DNA of 64,000 bases, taken from positions 12,146,716 through 12,210,715 of the forward strand of contig CP154954.1 in the NCBI GenBank assembly GCA_039621445.1, read 5' to 3'. The notes under the pieces were generated by a model. That model was not told where the DNA came from, ran no database searches, and saw only the letters and a program-made list of their open reading frames with translations. Source of the stretch: Euglena gracilis (lineage: Eukaryota > Euglenida > Euglenophyceae > Euglenales). The first letter of the stretch is position 1. Every line of letters starts with the position of its first letter. Of this stretch, positions 39,262 to 49,600 are shown in pieces. Both the position numbers and the translations under genes were made by a program.

Positions 39262-40947
39262 GTGGCAGCCCCTCAGGTACAAGCTGCTCCGACAGCAAGG
39301 CCCGTAGTGGAAAATCCCCCTGTGACTCAACATGCGGTTCCGCATGTTGCCCCAGAACAAACTACACTTGGTGGCATACAATCTCAACCTATGATTCCAC
39401 AACAAACGGAATCTGCCTATGAACAGTATGCCACACAACCAGAACCTCCACAAAGGCAGTATGCCGCTCCCGTTATGCCTCGGTTCCCCAAGTACATAGA
39501 TGAACTGACAACGGCTTCAACAGATACAATTCGTAACGCTCTGCGCAGGTGCGCAGAGGACAGACCGGATCCCTTCATCCGAGTGATATGGGATTCGTAC
39601 TGCCGACAATTGCTTGCAATCACCAACAAGCCTATCGCCACCTGGGACATGTGGTCCCAGAGTACGATAGCAGGTAGAATCTTCTTCCAACCCGGAGAAT
39701 CCGGATTTCCAGACAACGTAACCCTCAGGGACCTGGGAGTCCTGGTTCCGCCTGTGCTCCGCGGAGTGCACCCAGTGGGTGATTACGCGGAACACATGCG
39801 CCGCTATACTCCTGAACTCACAGAAAGTGAGATGGGTGATGTCCAAATGCAAGAACCAATATACTTACCACAACAACGTTTTTCCTCTCCCCCACGCATG
39901 CCGCCTACCCGGAACTGGGAGGCTGGTATGCAATCACAATACGCCATGGAGGCCGAAGAGCCATACGATGAAAACTATACCGACGAGATGGCCGAAGAGC
40001 CTCATGACGAGTATACCACGGCAGAACCTGAGCCGGAGTATACCATGGAAACAGACGAACCATCTCAACCAGCCCCTCAACCACCACAACCCGTACAAAC
40101 TCAACCATCTGTACAATCTCAACCGCAACCACCGACAACCCCCGCCGTACCGCTGCCGGAACCGACAGCGATACAGGTTGTCGGAGAAAACTCCCTGCGT
40201 CCCGTAGTGGACAATATTAACTATGAACGAGTACCACAATCTGCGGATTTCGCTTATACAACCAAAGGCGAACAATACCTTCCCCTTGACAAAATTTACG
40301 AACTTGGATCACATTTGGGAGCCATCAACGTAAAAGGAGTGATAATGGATGGCATTGGTCCAAACTCCAACTTTTTGGGTATACCCACCTGGGCACTACC
40401 CGAAGTTTTGCGTGTGAATGCACCACCACCTCTACCTGGTCCAATGGAACAACTCGCTTCGGCGTCGAATCTTGTGCCGCCAGTAGCTCAACCTACTCCG
40501 GCACCACAAACAAAACCGGTACAAGCAGTTTCGACTGCACAGTAAACATCTACTCCGCCTGCCGCATCAGCAGCAGGTTCAAACCAACCTGTACCTATAC
40601 AAAGAACAGGACCCCCTGCTCAAGCCGCGCAGTCGGCACGTGCAAAAGCACCCGCACAATCTACAATTCCTGTTCGAGCACCTCCTGTCACAAAACATTC
40701 ACAACCGGCTTCGGCTGGACAGACACAACCACCTGTTGCACCGGGACAACCTTTCTCGGGTCAACCCAGGTTTGAGTCGCCAGCACAACGCGCCACCTAC
40801 AAGGAAGCTCTACAACATTTGACGGCACCAGCAAAACAATACAACGCGTGGACCGGAGTTTGCGACACCACCACAAACACGTCCAACGCCAGACACACAA
40901 CGTCGTCGTTTGGACGACGCCCCACAAAGCGCGCAGGCGCAACGTGA
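39262..40947 (+). pseudogene. Accessory region X1: Pro/Gln-rich protein
   Basis: One frame from 39262 to 40945, interrupted by a single TAA at 40543. It opens with an Ala/Pro/Gln repeat (VQAAPTARPVV), then a folded-looking part (PRFPKYIDELTTAS, IRVIWDSYCRQLLAIT, WDMWSQSTIAGRIFFQPG). An acidic Pro/Gln stretch and NSNFLGIPTWALPEVL follow. No catalytic motif, signal peptide or membrane helix is evident, and I do not recognise a family. From about 40905 the coding signal shifts frame and leads into X2, so X1-X3 may once have been one long reading frame. Confidence 0.55.
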
Positions 40948-41003
40948 TCGTCAGGAAAACGATGACCTGCCGATCCCGCCCAACGCAACGATCTTAATAC
41001 GAA

Positions 41004-42615
41004 ATGTATCACCAACTGCGTCCAGACAAACCGTCCGATGACATTGCTGGACATTACACCGCTGGTGTAACCGTTACAATGTGGAGAAAAACACGAGCAT
41101 TCCGAAAAGACGGTGCATACCGTTGGAATGAACAAGAGCGCGAAGCCGCAAAAGGACAGAAAGGCCAGAAAGGCAAAGGAAAGAGCGAAGGCTCACAACC
41201 GGGTTACGACCTGGACGTACAATTCATGATTGACCATCTGTTCTGGATCTCAGACGGTTGTGATACAATTATGCACGAGTACTATGAGGAACAACACCCT
41301 TGGGTTGTTGCTCCTGAAGTACATCACCACATGGTCAAACTCTACAAGGAAAACGCCCGTGGCTTTTTCTTCGATGGTACAATTTCCTGTTACGAAAGCC
41401 AGGATGGCATCGACAATTTGCCGGGTTTCTGGCAACTACTTTTCTGGCTCGTATTTCATTGCTTGAACTTCGGTTCATTTGCAATGCCCGCCAGCAAAGC
41501 GCATTACTTGCCACATCCAAAGCTACAATACGGATGGGAATCATCCCTTGACGCACTGAAGACAATGTTCGACAATATCCGAGAAATCGGACCACAGGGC
41601 ATACAATGGGAAGTATTCCCACTTCCAAAGGATATACAATTGGTGACACACGAAATGTTCTGTTACAATTACCACATTTTTCAACGAATATTACGGCCCC
41701 CACTTCCAAGTGGTCGGAATCGACCTGACATACCCACAAAAATTTGTCGTTTGGTGCACCCACTGCCTCCACAAGTTCCCCATGGACTTCTGGGGCTTTG
41801 GTGTGCGCGGTCGCACAACCGACCGCCCAAACGCACAAAGGGCGCAGCCCCACCAACGTGAATGGGCGGAGGCCCAACAACAACGACGACTACTCGGACA
41901 CATCTGCCACAATCCCCTCGAAGTTAGGGAAATCGGATACGCCAGACAAAACCACCGACAAATGCTTCTGCACATGCAGACGTTCCAATGGAGAACATGG
42001 GTGTCCTATGCTCTGGAAATGTACAATTTATTCAATCCAAAACAACAACTCCCACAAGAACACCTCCCTCTTCCACCTGAATGGGACGAAGACGGCAAAC
42101 GGAAGTACATCAAACGCCTGTTTGGCGAAACTCTCCGAAGAGAGGACTTTGCCCCATTTTTCAAGGGCAAACGTACAAATAAGGATGGATTGGCCATCCC
42201 AATACTGGACTGGCTTCCTCGCGGATCGGGAGGAAACAAATTTGTCGGATGGCAAAACTTCCGTCTGCGACCACGTATAAAACTCCCTGAACCCCAGCCG
42301 GCGGAGTTCGAGGCAGCACAGTCTGCAGTTCAACAACCTACAACGGCTGAATCATCTACAACGACAACAGACAAAGCAGCAGCGAAGCCTGCAACCAAAC
42401 GTTCGGAAGAACGTTTGCCACAACCTCCACCTACACCTACAAGTCTGTGGAACACACTCCCGTACACTCTTCAGACTCTTCGTCTGTTTCCTCTTCTGCG
42501 TCATCCAGTGATGAGGAAATGGAAGAAGGGACAGACAATGAACACAGTACACGCTCCGTCTCCTCCGCATCTGTGGAGTCTGAACCCGGTGATGCCGGCG
42601 TACAACATGCTCTAA
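41004..42615 (+). pseudogene. Accessory region X2: unknown protein with frameshift
   Basis: Two frames, 41004-~41690 and ~41690-42615, join at a one-frame shift. The first contains FMIDHLFWISDGCDTIMHEYY, NARGFFFDGTISCY and a hydrophobic run (LPGFWQLLFWLVFHCLNFG). The second contains KFVVWCTHCLHKFPMDFWGF, with a C-x-x-C pair, and a basic Lys/Arg tract. Composition and density of aromatic residues are those of a globular protein. It does not resemble gag, pol or any env I know. The function is unknown. Confidence 0.5.
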
Positions 42616-43389
42616 GGCCCGAAGTGCCAGCTACAACGCCTGCTCAAACACGACCACAAACACCATTACCATACGCGGAACCTGACGCGCCTACAGAATT
42701 TACAATGGCCGAAGTGCCTGCAGACTACAACGGCCGCAGCGCCTTCGGCAGACGTGGTTCCACCTACTCCCGCACATGCGGAAGCCGGACAGGAAGCAAC
42801 TGATGCTGAGATAATCGCATTTCGCGAACTGATCACAAGACAACAACGGGAAGGTATCGCAAGATACCAAGACCCCGACGACTTTATACTCATACCACCA
42901 CAAGTCGGACGCGCTGCAGAACGCGTCCGAAGTGCCGTAGCCTCGATGGTTGCAATGGTGCGATCGAGGTCTTCCTCTTCAACGCGAAGTCCCCGTGACA
43001 CGAGACTTGGCAAAAAACCCACACAAGAAGCTACGGCTTCCACCACAGCACTGGCAGCAGACGCGGCCAGTTCTATTCCTGATGTCCAAACACCCGAAGT
43101 GGTGACAACCACGGAAGCGCCTTCGGTCGAAACAACACCACCACATGATATAACACCCGTAGTGGTACACACACCTGAACAGGTGGTACCGACGGCTCCT
43201 GACGTACCACCTACCACCACACCAACGGTCAAACCTGCTCCAAAGACTCCTGCAAACGGGCCCTTTCCGCCACAGCGGAAAGAAAAAGGCAGTAAGCCTA
43301 AGGCTAAACCACAGCCTACAGAACCGTGCAAACCTGCTGAACGACACAACGAGCCAAAACCACCTCCACCTGGGAGTAGTAGCAAATAA
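42616..43389 (+). pseudogene. Accessory region X3: Ser/Pro/Thr-rich, disordered
   Basis: Continuation of X2 across one more frame change near 42740. Starts in a Ser/Glu-rich frame (SSVSSSASSSDEEMEEG from about 42475) and continues at 42754 with a helical IIAFRELITRQQREGIARY. A long Thr/Pro/Lys tail ends at TAA 43387-43389. Probably disordered. Hairpins with 8-bp arms lie at 42397-42416 and 43263-43282. Confidence 0.45.
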
Positions 43390-43529
43390 GGAAAGCGGGC
43401 GAAGACCCCAGCTGCTACCACACCAGCACCAACATAGACCGAAGTGGCCGGGGAAAAGCCGGGTCACTTAAAACACTCCGAGGTAGAACTCGACAAGATA
43501 CAACGTCTGAGACCTCGCAAGAGGAAAAC

Positions 43530-44621
43530 ATGCCGGTTGACGATAATGCCACCCTTTGGCGAGAGGACATTATCTCCAACCTGCCGAGCGTCGAAGAACG
43601 CATTGCCATGATACAATCAGCCCGCGAACGCGGAATTTTGTTGAACAAGTGGATTGAACCACTCTTCTTCAACGACCAGAAGCATAATTACTATGTTCGC
43701 CATATTTGGCGATTCTACAATGCCTGATCACCAAGAGTGTTTGCCCAATATCTTGGGGAAACATTCCTGTTTGACAATAGGCCGAATGGCCAAACAACTT
43801 GGCTCTGTACTGTCTGTCACAACATTCGTAACAGCATGCCAGCTGTGCATGTCTGTTATGCAGACAACAAACGGAAAAACTTTCACCACAATGAGTTCGT
43901 TCCAAACACAGCCGCTCTGATTTGCGGTGATTGTCTCCTTGCCTGGAGACAACTGAACAACTTCCGGTGGTCGGAAGGAGACAGAGACCGGGACGTACCA
44001 GTTTTCTGTGTCAACTGCCTACGGGCAGACATATGGTTGCCCGCAGATGGCGGACATCTCAAGATCGTACCCGGAAACGAGGACGTTCTGGAAGATTTCC
44101 TGAATTTCTACAGAACAAAACGACAAATGTACCAACACAAAAGCTTCAAGAAAGCTGAGGCTTTTGACCGCGGCGGAATCGCCTTTGACTTCCAAACTGA
44201 TTCCGGCGGAATCAGACTTGCTGTGGAATGTACAAAAGGGCGATTGCCCATACTCTTCAATGATGACGACTGGAAACGAGTCATTTACCCACTCTTTACA
44301 AAGCCTTCAACGGTTTCTGAAACCACACAACGATGGTTATTGCCTGACTATCCACCTGAACGACATGGTTACGAACATTGTTCAGAATGGGTTGGTACCA
44401 TTCTGAAACCACACATAACCCGCTGTGCCTGTGCATCCCGCGCGCACAACGTTGATTTCAACGCTCTGCCTGGGATGCCACCACAGGAACCAGCAAACCA
44501 TCCAAGATGGAACTATTACATATGGCCTGCAACTTTTCCGAGAGTTTTCTGGGAAAATTTGCAGATTTACCTCCACAAGCGAGCTGAAACGCTCAAAACC
44601 GAACTGCCCAAGGAAATATAA
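43530..44621 (+). pseudogene. Accessory region X4: cysteine-rich protein, 364 codons
   Basis: One frame from ATG 43530 to TAA 44619, broken only by TGA 43725. The N-terminus is helical (REDIISNLPSVEERIAMIQ). The centre carries four C-x-x-C-type pairs: TWLCTVCHN, ALICGDCLLAW, VFCVNCLRADIW and RCACAS, plus several His, suggesting zinc binding. The C-terminus is Trp/Tyr-rich (RWNYYIWPATFPRVFWENL). No known family was recognised. Its position, last before the 3' LTR, is where env or accessory genes sit in some LTR elements, but no signal peptide or membrane helix is seen. Confidence 0.55.
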
Positions 44622-45130
44622 GAAGTCAAAAGTTGGGTTCTCCCACGGATCAACACGGATGATCCCGACAAGGATACCCTAGACTTACGTCCAACCGAAA
44701 TGACCTTGGTACAAGACCCACACGGGTGAGTACTTCAAGGAAACCCGCAAACGTTGAGGGTTTCCTGCCTCGTACAATCAGCTACGGCTGAGATGGGCGT
44801 AGTCCCACATAATGAGCGAAGTCTCGAGCGTGAATACGCACTTCATCATCGCGTTCAACACCGTTTCAAGACCCTGTGGCGGAATCGCCTTAAGTTCGGT
44901 CGATAACATGTTGATCGCGAAGATTCAAGACTACAAAGACACAACGGTGTCAAGTAAGAAGACGCACAAAGCACAGCATGCGAGCCAGAATTCTTTTGCA
45001 CTTTGTGCTCCAAACATGGTAACCGTAATTAGGAACCAGACCATGGTATCCTGGTACTGTCTCCCTGAACCTGGGACTGTGCCTGGCATCCCGACTGGCC
45101 TGGTCCAGAAGGGAAATCGGGCAGAGCCCT
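44622..45130 (+). other. 3' untranslated part of the Ty3-like element
   Basis: No protein motif. Contains the TACAA plus TCAGC-TACG-GCTGA hairpin at 44773-44791, a GGCG-GAAT-CGCC hairpin near 44880, and a segment ending in tggcctggtccagaaggg that is also present next to the 3' LTR of element E. Confidence 0.55.
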
Positions 45131-45140
45131 GGGAGGGGGA
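45131..45140 (+). promoter_or_regulatory. Polypurine tract
   Basis: GGGAGGGGGA immediately before the 3' LTR; the plus-strand DNA primer site. The equivalent site in element E (minus strand) is GGTAGGAGGA. Confidence 0.85.
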
Positions 45141-45572
45141 TGAGTACCAGGCAGCCATTCTGCCATGGCACTGTGTACCAGATACAATGGGCTACGGCCT
45201 ACAATCTGGCTACGGCCGGGCTGTACACAGTGGCATGGTTAAACCATAAGACAAAGATAGAATCTCAGAGCTAGTGAAAGCTTAGCGAAAGTAACTGGTT
45301 CCTAATTCAAGGTTACAGGGTTTGGTGCTTTGCAATTCTGTTTTAGAATTCTGAGGGCGAAGTCCCATTTGAATAGAAGTTTATTTTCTTTCTTTTACAA
45401 AGCTCGAAAGAGCAAAAGTCACTTTCATATAAGGGACTGCGGTCCCAACAATTCTATTTGCCTTTGTGCTTTGCTATCAAAGGGGAAAAGGGAAACAAAT
45501 TTTATTGTTACTCCCCCCACGGGCTTTTCGGGAGGAAAGCATAAGTAGAAAAGCCGGGGTGGGACGTACACT
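45141..45572 (+). repeat. 3' LTR
   Basis: Matches the 5' LTR over its full length with about four substitutions and one single-base indel. Starts TGAGTACC instead of TGTGTACC. Ends GTACACT, followed by the TCTTT duplication. Confidence 0.93.
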
Positions 45573-45577
45573 TCTTT
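45573..45577. repeat. Target site duplication, right copy (TCTTT)
   Basis: Identical to 27919-27923. On the minus strand the interrupted RT gene resumes here with WFVISKK. Confidence 0.8.
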
Positions 45578-46096
45578 TTTGGAGATTACAAACCAAGGGA
45601 TGGTGTGTTGGGTACCTTCCCAGGGGACTGGTTTTATGGCTCCTGCCTGAAAATAGTCTTGTAAAATACTTTTTGTCTTTTGTATTTCCACCTTTGATTT
45701 TGGTATGGAACATGTGCTGAGGGAGCCCCCTGTGTGATGAGTTGCAACACCCTGGGGGGGGCAACCTTTTGCCACCATTGCAGCTGGTCCTGAAGCCTCT
45801 GAAACAGAGGCACTCCCAGAAAGTGCTCCTCTGTCAGCAGCACCACGGTGATCTGTTCCACAGATCTCAAGCTTGCAGCTTCCCACAGCCTGCAGATGTC
45901 TTGGCTTCTGCCCCTCAGGGCTGGTTGACTTTGTGGCACAATGCCCAGCTCTGGCGGACACAATGTCCTTTTGGGACTTGATGAGTTCTGATCTGAAAAG
46001 GAAGGAGCAATACTTCCTGGCAAGGTGTTGGGCAAACCATTTTCCTCCTTAGGACTTGCCTTTGCCTTTGGGGCCAGACCGCCATGGTCTCGGTTG
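45578..46096 (-). pseudogene. RT N-terminal part of DIRS A
   Basis: Minus-strand readings in two frames: VAPPRVLQLITQGAPSAH, then KSILQDYFQAGAIKPVPWEG and TIPWFVISKK. This is the usual start of DIRS RT (linker helix, GAI-x-x-V, then F-V-I-x-K-K). It ends at the Ty3-like insertion; the next codons are at 27923. Confidence 0.75.
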
Positions 46097-46948
46097 TCAA
46101 TTTGTTTGCCATTGCTTGAACTTCCACCCTTTTTCACCTGTGGAGGTGGGAAAGTGCCACATGGGGAACTCACCCCTGAAGTGGGATTTGATACCCTCTT
46201 TGTTGATGCCAGCTTGGGCTTTGGCCATTTTGATGTCTTCAGGGGTGAACAGGCCATTTCCTTGCTGTATGGTCTGAGGGATGCTTCTCCTCTTCCTCTC
46301 CTTGACAATGTCTCCTTCACATATTTGTTGGCTCAAACCCAATACGTTTTCAGGGGCTCCTTGTAAGGTGCAGTGCAGCGCTGCCAAGATACGTAGTATA
46401 TTCAAGAACTTCTGCTGGACTGCACACACGGTGCGGTCATACCCACTCTTACCGTCTTCACGGTGGTTGTTTTCCTCCGCTTTCGGCTTCAGGGTCTTCC
46501 AGGTGGGTATCTGTTCCAGCAAACTTCGTACGTCCAACCGTAAGTCCCCAGACTGTACCTGTGTCCATATCCTCTCCAGGTCCCCCGGCAGTGCCTCCTC
46601 GGCCGTCTGCCAGGGGAAGTCCTGGGCTTCCTCCGCCGCGCGCGCTGCCTCCTCGTCGCGATCCATCTCCGCCGTCGTCGTCGTCGTCGTCGTCCACTTC
46701 TCGTACAGCTTGAAGGCCACGTCCGACGCCTTGTCGCTTAGCTCCAATGACGTTATCGAGACGTTCTTAGTGAGAGCAAAGCTGTAAAGGTAAGCCGCCA
46801 GATATGGTTGTAGGGTAGACTCCACCATAGCCACTCCAGTGAGCTTCCGTACGGCAAGGGCACATCGGGTTGTTTCCCACCCTGCTCCAGTCCACTTCTG
46901 ACCTGAACCAATCGTGGCCATCACAGCAGTAGTGACGGCATCTCGCAA
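46097..46948 (-). CDS. ORF1 (gag-like) of DIRS A
   Basis: Open for 283 codons. N-terminal part Ala/Val-rich (GVAMVESTLQPYLAAYLYSF), then an acidic helix and LPGDLERIWTQVQSGDLRLD. The same DLE, LRLD and Lys-rich pattern occurs in the remnant at 59056-59412. DIRS elements encode such an ORF1 in place of gag. No zinc knuckle is seen. The start is taken at the first ATG; the frame is intact, unlike the rest of the element. Confidence 0.7.
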   Translation of the reverse strand: MRDAVTTAVMATIGSGQKWTGAGWETTRCALAVRKLTGVAMVESTLQPYLAAYLYSFALTKNVSITSLELSDKASDVAFKLYEKWTTTTTTTAEMDRDEEAARAAEEAQDFPWQTAEEALPGDLERIWTQVQSGDLRLDVRSLLEQIPTWKTLKPKAEENNHREDGKSGYDRTVCAVQQKFLNILRILAALHCTLQGAPENVLGLSQQICEGDIVKERKRRSIPQTIQQGNGLFTPEDIKMAKAQAGINKEGIKSHFRGEFPMWHFPTSTGEKGWKFKQWQTN

Positions 46949-47094
46949 AAAGGCTGTTGTCAGTTATTCTTGTAAGAAAATGTTGCTCCACGCCGCTTCG
47001 AAGGCCTCTTTGTCGGTCTCGTCTTGCAGGTGCGAAATTTACATGATCAGCTTGAACGAATGGTTGCAGCTCCGTGCCAAAGGGACGATTATGA

Positions 47095-47210
47095 TCCGCC
47101 TACTCCGGCAAAGAAAAGCAGTAAGAAACACCACAACCAACCCCAAAAACACAAACAACAGCCGGAAAGAAGAGCAGGACCTCACTTGGGTCTTTGCGGA
47201 GCCGGAGCTG
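47095..47210. repeat. DIRS A 5' inverted terminal repeat
   Basis: Inverse of 25090-25150 over aagaaacaccacaacca and neighbouring bases, ending gcggagccggagctg before TCT 47211-47213. Element B sequence resumes at 47214. Confidence 0.88.
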
Positions 47211-47213
47211 TCT

Positions 47214-48047
47214 GGTGGAGTGGGGTCCTCACACCTGGGGTTGTACCCCATGCTGGGCCAAAAGGTTTTTGGTTATGGAGGCAACGGTATCTGCCTTAAT
47301 GACTTTTTAGGGGGTTTTAACATAATTAAAAGGGAGCCCCCAGGTTTCAACGTGTTGCTGCCACATAATATATCATCAAATGAAAGGGACTGATTTGGGA
47401 GCACTGGGGAACAGAGACAACTCTCTCCCACTTGTGAATTTTTGACCTTTACATTTGATTTTGATGTAGGGTGCCCCACCCCCAACATGCTGGTGGTTCT
47501 TTGGACCTGTGCCAAATCAGACGAACGATATAAACAGAGGATACGTGAACAGAAAATGAGTTGTGTACGCAATGTACACATATCAGAGGGCAGGGGGGAC
47601 TGTGCCAGCCCCAGGAGGATTGGGAGAGGATCCCAGAATGCACCATATTTCTCCAGGTTTTGCTTCCGAAGCCTTTTATAAGGTGCCAACATGGCATGAA
47701 ACCTTAGGCCACCAAAGCCAGGGATCAAATGCATAGAACTGTATGCATTGCGTGCTTGGGCCTTTTAAAAATTGGAACAGTTGAATTAAAGCGTCAACCA
47801 CTTGGTCAGTGGTGGCTTCAGGGGGGGATACCCCCATTTTGTTCAAAACTACCCATGAAAGTGTGAAAGCGCTTTGATAACGCTTTAGACTGGGGTTTCT
47901 TACCAGGAAAGTGTTGTAATGGCTGAATTTTGTATTTGTTTCCCCTCCAGAGTTTGCCTGAGCAAATCACGCAAAGCAGGGGCCACCTGGTTGGTGGCAT
48001 TTTTTCCCCCCTGCAATTGGTGAACATACCCATGTAGGGGGTGATTT
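47214..48047 (-). pseudogene. Tyrosine recombinase of DIRS B, N-terminal part
   Basis: Fragmented frames: FGGLRFHAMLAPYKRLRKQN, KYGAFWDPLPILLGLA, DDILCGSNTLKPGGSLL, then an HG-x-x-P-x-V stretch and HSTR at the break. Parallel to element C (61827-62412). Several frame changes; inactive. Confidence 0.75.
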
Positions 48048-49600
48048 TCAGGCAGGGGTCCCTGGTACTTTCATTTTTATTAACTGCGGCCACCATGTGG
48101 CTGAATCCCAGTAGGGGTGACCATCAAAACTTTGGCCTGTGGAAACACTTTTAATCTGGTGAGAAATTTTTGGATTACAGGCCAGGGGGGGGTTTGCATA
48201 AAGATCCCCCATATTGTCCAGTGGACATTGTAATGCATCTACTGCTGTGGCTCCCCAGTGGGGCCACCTGGCCACAAATTGTGGCTGTCTTTTGTTCCCT
48301 GGTGAGGCAAAAAGCTCTTTTTTTAGGGTGATGCAATTTTTAAACTGCTGCCTCAGCCATTGAAAAAGTTGGGGGTCCAGGGAATAATCCCCCCTGTCCA
48401 TTTCTCACCTGCTTATGGTGTCTGCCAGGCATTCCTTTGAAGGGAGCCACTGTACTTGCAGATTTATGTTGTGCTCCATGCACCATTTGAAGAAGGGTCT
48501 TAGCATGTAATTGAAGGGGTCTTTTCTGCCCCCCCCTTTTGTTAAGTAATAGTAAATTACGTGATTGTCCACGGATGGGGACACATTTTCTCCTGGCTGG
48601 CTGAGGCTTTGAACTGTGCTTATTGCTGAACTTAATTCTTTGACATTTATGTGCAAAATGGAGCTTTCCCTCCAAAATTCTTGCACAATTCTTGCCCGTT
48701 CGAATGTCCAGCCCCCCCCAAGCATGGGTACTGCTGTCTGAGTGCAACTCCCTGGTTGCATTTTTGGGGAGAGGTCTGCCCCCCAGGTGTCTAGTAGAAT
48801 TTTTATTACTCTTCCTTGGTCCTTTATTTTTTTGGAAATGTGTTGTTTTGAGTCCCAGGGGACTGTGGAATTTTCCACCAAAAAATTTGCCAGGGCATCC
48901 GTAAAGGCCCTTAGAAAGGGCTGGGCCATTAGATTGCATCTTATTTGGCCTAAAATGGCAGCCAGTTGCCTTTTTGACATGTAATATTTTTTCACCTTTT
49001 TTCCCAGCTCCTTTTTTACGGTTTTAACTTTCTGGGGGGGCACCTGTATTTTTTTCTCTTGGAAGTTTAGTTGAAATCCAAGATGATATACGATTTGGGT
49101 GGGCTGCAGGGTGGACTTTTTGACGTTGATTTTGAATCCTGATTTCACTAAATACCTGACCACTGTGTTCAGGTGATTTTGTAAGATGTTTTGTGTTGGG
49201 GCCACCAGTAAAATGTCGTCCAGGTAAATAATACTTGGATGCACCTTTTCTTCCACAGCTTTTCGAATGTTTTCATTACTGATATGAACGTTTGGGGCAT
49301 TGCATTCAGGACAAAACAGCCTGCCTGGAATTCCAAGGTCTGCCCCCCCCCCACCTGATGTCTTAGAAATGGAATTAGGCCCGGCTCACTGGGATGTGGA
49401 AGTAAGCATCCTTTAGGTCTTTTTTTGCTGCCCAGTGGCCTTTTTCCAACGCTGGAAAAATGTGCTGTATGTGATCCTTGAAAGGTTTCACTTTAAACCT
49501 TTGATTTATTGCCCTGCAATCGCTTATTAATCTCCATTTTGTCTGCCCCCCCCCTCTGGTTTTGAAATCAGAAACCAGGGGATCAGGTGCTGGGTGGTTG
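48048..49600 (-). pseudogene. RT and RNase H of DIRS B
   Basis: The upstream part (about 49600-49375) has WRLISDCRAINQRF, LEKGHWAAKKDLKDAYFHIP and a stop. The long frame 49256-48405 has SIIYLDDILLVAPT (YLDD box), SKRQLAAILGQIRCNLM, FLRAFTDALANFLV, INVKELSSAISTVQSL, PSVDNHVIYYYLTKGG and VQWLPSKECLADTISR. The distal RNase H block follows at 48401-48048 (DYSLDPQLFQWLRQQF, LFASPGNKRQPQF). Best preserved RT/RNase H of the DIRS copies, but not continuous. Confidence 0.88.

Larger units (their letters stand above)
27924..45572 (+). mobile_element. 17.6-kb Ty3/Gypsy LTR retrotransposon with chromodomain and 3' accessory region
   Basis: Complete structure: LTRs 27924-28356 and 45141-45572, primer site 28357, polypurine tract ending 45140, target duplication TCTTT (27919-27923 and 45573-45577). 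Coding order: gag, nucleocapsid, protease, a distal-RNase-H-like module, RT, RNase H, integrase, chromodomain, then about 6.4 kb of unrecognised coding sequence. Integrase downstream of RNase H plus a C-terminal chromodomain places it with the chromoviruses of Ty3/Gypsy. The LTRs differ at about four substitutions and one indel in 432 bp, so insertion was recent. The genes nevertheless carry eleven in-frame stops and several frameshifts. Confidence 0.93.
25022..47210 (-). mobile_element. DIRS element A, about 4.5 kb, interrupted by the Ty3-like element
   Basis: Tyrosine-recombinase retrotransposon of the DIRS group. Order on the minus strand: 5' terminal repeat (to 47210), ORF1 (46948-46097), RT, [17.6-kb insertion], RT continued, RNase H, tyrosine recombinase, internal complementary region, 3' inverted repeat. 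Both ends abut a TCT (25019-25021 and 47211-47213), the two sides of one target TCT with no longer duplication. This is the expected outcome of recombinase-mediated insertion. Its target is the recombinase gene of element B at the HSTR motif. Stops and frame changes show it is no longer active. Confidence 0.88.

Noticed and set aside
30263-43727. Alternative genetic code (stop codons read as Gln or Arg)
   Set aside because: All three stop codons appear, each rarely, among very many normal CAA/CAG/CGA codons, and host genes end at TGA or TAG. Nonsense mutation is simpler.
38738-44621. Envelope gene
   Set aside because: No signal peptide, transmembrane helix or cleavage site was seen in X1-X4, so an env label is not justified.
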